Positions 6,373 through 7,534 of a stretch of 7,534 bases of DNA are shown one piece after another. Source of the stretch: an uncultured Oscillospiraceae bacterium (GTDB lineage: Bacteria; Bacillota; Clostridia; Oscillospirales; Oscillospiraceae); contig CAAFMK010000183.1 in assembly GCA_900763995.1 (NCBI GenBank), positions 1 through 7,534 on the forward strand, in the 5' to 3' direction. The position numbers and the translations under genes were made by a program. Position 1 is the first letter of the stretch. Each line of letters begins with the position of its first letter. The notes below the pieces were generated by a model. That model was not told the DNA's origin, ran no database searches, and saw nothing but the letters and a program-made list of their open reading frames with translations.

Positions 6373-6404
6373 AGTGTCATATACCTCCGTCAAACAGAGC
6401 TCTC

Positions 6405-6430
6405 AAAAAACAATACCCCAGGGAACGGGG
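6405..6430 (-). terminator. weak possible terminator between the XRE gene and lepA
   Basis: On the - strand, CCCC and GGGG form a short 4-bp stem (6416-6419 with 6427-6430) and are followed by TATTG and then six T at 6405-6410. The stem is short and the T-run is displaced, so this may only partly separate the XRE gene from lepA. The two genes could be co-transcribed. Confidence 0.3.
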
Positions 6431-6460
6431 GAATGGGTAAATCCGATATAAAAAGGGGGC

Positions 6461-7156
6461 CTATTTACCAGAGCGGCTGCCCATCAGGCTGTTGATCCGC
6501 TCCCCGGCGCTGTGGATCAGCTGGTACAGGGACTGGTAGAGGCCAGGGTAGTTCTGGGACAGGGCCTCGTGACCCATTTCAGGCATGGGCCCCTTTTCCT
6601 TGGCGTGGGTGGCCAGTGCGTCCTCCAGCTCAGCCAACGAGCAGGTCATGTCTGCATCGGCCAGTCCGGCCTGAAAATGCCGGGGAGGGACAGAAAAGAA
6701 ATCAGAGTTATAGCTGGGGCTGGCCTGATACAGTCGGCGAAACACCTGATACACCGCTGTGGACAGGTAGTTGGCGCTGGCCTGAATGGCCTCCCGACTG
6801 CCTGTTTTGGACAACAGGTCAAAAAGAGCGCCGATGGAATTGACCAGCAGCTTTTTAGACAGCATAGCAAGCACGCTGCCCCGCAGGGTGTTGCCCTTTT
6901 CATCGCTGAGGTCGTATAGATCGGCGGCGGCAATGGTGGTGCCGTCCCGGCTCAGGGTGCGTCCCAGCAAAAAATCAGCCGAGACATTGTAGTAGTCACA
7001 GGCCTGAATGACAAAGGCCAGTCCGGGCTCCCGGATACCGTTTTCGTAATGGGACAGCAGGGCCTGAGAAATGCCCAGGGCGCTGGCCGCCGTGCGCTGG
7101 CTGACACCCTTCTCCCGCCGAAGCAGGGAGAGGGTGCGAGGAAACTCTGCGTTCAA
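6461..7156 (-). CDS. XRE-family helix-turn-helix regulator with uncharacterised C-terminal region
   Basis: This is a 231-residue putative DNA-binding regulator. Residues 7-65 form a Cro/C1-type helix-turn-helix. LRREKGVSQRTAASALGIS is the first part, QALLSHYENGIREP contains the recognition helix and its typical turn, and YYNVSADFLLGR ends the domain. The remaining 165 residues look mostly helical. They contain the segment AMLSKKLLVNSIGALFDLLS and show no catalytic motif, transmembrane segment or known ligand-binding signature that I recognise. The start is TTG, supported by GAGGTGAG (7162-7169) about 9 nt upstream; the nearby ATG meets a stop after two codons. It is read in the same direction as lepA and may be co-transcribed with it. 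A dyad at 7220-7231 could be an autoregulatory site. The target is unknown. Confidence 0.85.
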   Translation of the reverse strand: MNAEFPRTLSLLRREKGVSQRTAASALGISQALLSHYENGIREPGLAFVIQACDYYNVSADFLLGRTLSRDGTTIAAADLYDLSDEKGNTLRGSVLAMLSKKLLVNSIGALFDLLSKTGSREAIQASANYLSTAVYQVFRRLYQASPSYNSDFFSVPPRHFQAGLADADMTCSLAELEDALATHAKEKGPMPEMGHEALSQNYPGLYQSLYQLIHSAGERINSLMGSRSGK

Positions 7157-7219
7157 AATCTCTCACCTCATAGAATACTGCTCTGTGCTTGGAGCTGTGG
7201 CCCCAGACAAAGAGGGATT

Positions 7220-7231
7220 GCAATACATTGC
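7220..7231. promoter_or_regulatory. 12-bp palindrome, possible operator
   Basis: GCAAT, two bases, then ATTGC form a perfect dyad 63 bp before the XRE-gene start codon. The 2-nt centre is too small for an RNA loop, so a protein-binding DNA site is more likely. A further GCAATG half-site is at 7269-7274. XRE regulators commonly bind such dyads next to their own genes, but binding here is inferred. Confidence 0.35.
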
Positions 7232-7246
7232 GTATAGACAGTGCCG

Positions 7247-7274
7247 CATCGCAAGACAGAGGTGCTTTGCAATG
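7247..7274 (-). other. stem-loop in the XRE-gene leader
   Basis: On the transcript CATTGCAAAG (7265-7274) pairs with CTTGCGATG (7247-7255). There are 9 bp with one wobble, one bulged A and a 9-nt loop. No T-run follows. Confidence 0.45.
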
Positions 7275-7280
7275 AAAATT

Positions 7281-7312
7281 CCGGATAAGCGGGTAAAACC
7301 ACCAAAATCCGG
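7281..7312 (-). other. second stem-loop in the XRE-gene leader
   Basis: CCGGAT (7281-7286) and ATCCGG (7307-7312) are exact inverse complements. Inside them GGT and ACC (7292-7300) can form a small inner stem. It lies 6 bp from the neighbouring hairpin. Confidence 0.4.
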
Positions 7313-7371
7313 AGAGGTAAAACAGTTTTTTCATCTTTAACGGGTGAATCACTTGGAAAGCCCTGCTTGTA

Positions 7372-7399
7372 CAATGGTGCGGTGTTTCCTATAGTATAC
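7372..7399 (-). repeat. shared leader motif, copy 2
   Basis: This copy matches 3091-3117 in the same orientation, with the ten-base GTGCGGTGTT block, CC and ATAGTAT in common. Read on the - strand it contains TATACT followed by ATAGGAAACACCGCAC. It is at the head of the XRE-gene leader, about 220 nt before the start codon. Confidence 0.5.
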
Positions 7400-7422
7400 C
7401 TGAGATCAATACACGCCGTAAA
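7393..7422 (-). promoter_or_regulatory. candidate sigma-A promoter for the XRE regulator gene
   Basis: On the - strand, TTTACG (7417-7422) is followed by an 18-bp spacer and TATACT (7393-7398). The -10 box is good, the -35 moderate and the spacing acceptable. Transcription would start inside the shared motif, near 7386. Confidence 0.5.
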
Positions 7423-7534
7423 GAGGAAAGTAAAAAATATTTCAAATAGATGATGATTTTATCATAAATCCAGCTAAGAAAACCATAGTATGATACTTGC
7501 ATTTTGGGGGAGAAGATGTTACCATAATCAAATA
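7403..7534. other. AT-rich non-coding end of the window
   Basis: No gene is supported here. The stretch is clearly more AT-rich than the coding parts. It holds two small dyads: ATGAT, three bases, ATCAT at 7453-7465, and AGTAT, one base, ATACT at 7487-7497. A TATGAT hexamer at 7489-7494 could be a plus-strand -10 box, but no matching -35 box is visible. A GGGGGAG at 7506-7512 precedes an ATG that stops after three codons. Confidence 0.4.

Larger units (their letters stand above)
7157..7388 (-). other. structured 5' leader of the XRE regulator gene
   Basis: About 230 nt separate the predicted promoter from the TTG start, with no credible gene between. In transcript order the leader contains the ACACCGCAC block, a GTGATTCAC dyad at 7344-7352 and two adjacent stem-loops (7281-7312 and 7247-7274). 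A GCAAT/ATTGC dyad (7220-7231) comes last. An imperfect direct repeat is also present, with AAAAT, CCGGA and GTAAAAC in the same order at 7275-7299 and 7304-7323. Confidence 0.5.

Noticed and set aside
6373..6393. TTG at 6393 as the lepA start
   Set aside because: It would put the GGAGG ribosome binding site inside the gene and add seven residues. The ATG at 6372 gives the usual LepA N-terminus.
7516..7527. ATG preceded by GGGGGAG at the right edge, as a gene start
   Set aside because: The frame stops after three codons (ATG TTA CCA TAA). No other convincing start is visible before the window ends.
7157..7534. Known structured RNA (tRNA, SRP RNA, 6S, T-box or common riboswitch)
   Set aside because: I saw none of the diagnostic sequence cores, such as a T-box sequence or a tRNA cloverleaf, in this or the other intergenic stretches.

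Overview
The window looks like chromosomal core sequence from an endospore-forming Firmicute of the class Clostridia. It encodes SpoIID, a sporulation protein, and RNase Y, the Gram-positive-type membrane decay nuclease. Ribosome binding sites are strong GGAGG-like sequences, and one gene starts with TTG. The GC-rich coding regions, the E. coli-like GAPDH and the style of the proteins suggest a gut Oscillospiraceae-type organism (Flavonifractor/Oscillibacter-like). That placement is from memory, not a search. There are no mobile elements, CRISPR arrays, rRNA or tRNA genes.

Layout. On the + strand, gap (98-1108) encodes glycolytic GAPDH and ends in a strong intrinsic terminator. Everything else reads on the - strand. 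From right to left these are an XRE-family regulator of unknown target (6461-7156), lepA/EF4 (4564-6372), spoIID (3322-4389) and rny (1380-2933). The gap and rny genes converge, and each has its own terminator. lepA ends in a strong terminator. Directly behind it is a good match to a sigma-E promoter for spoIID, so spoIID appears to be separately controlled by sporulation. spoIID ends in a weak hairpin overlapping its stop codon. Just beyond that, a near-consensus housekeeping promoter (TTGACA, 17 bp, TACAAT) starts the rny transcript.

How the genes work together. They are mostly unrelated housekeeping units placed side by side: carbon metabolism, mRNA decay, engulfment during sporulation, translation and a DNA-binding regulator. 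Regulation looks most interesting in two non-coding stretches. The rny leader is about 290 nt, has several stem-loops and may contain a 13-codon leader ORF. The leader of the XRE gene is about 230 nt and also structured. Both regions contain the same motif of roughly 28 bp, in the same orientation, which includes a -10-like hexamer followed by ACACCGCAC or a close variant. I see no convincing new multi-gene system. The shared leader motif and the structured rny leader are the best leads.
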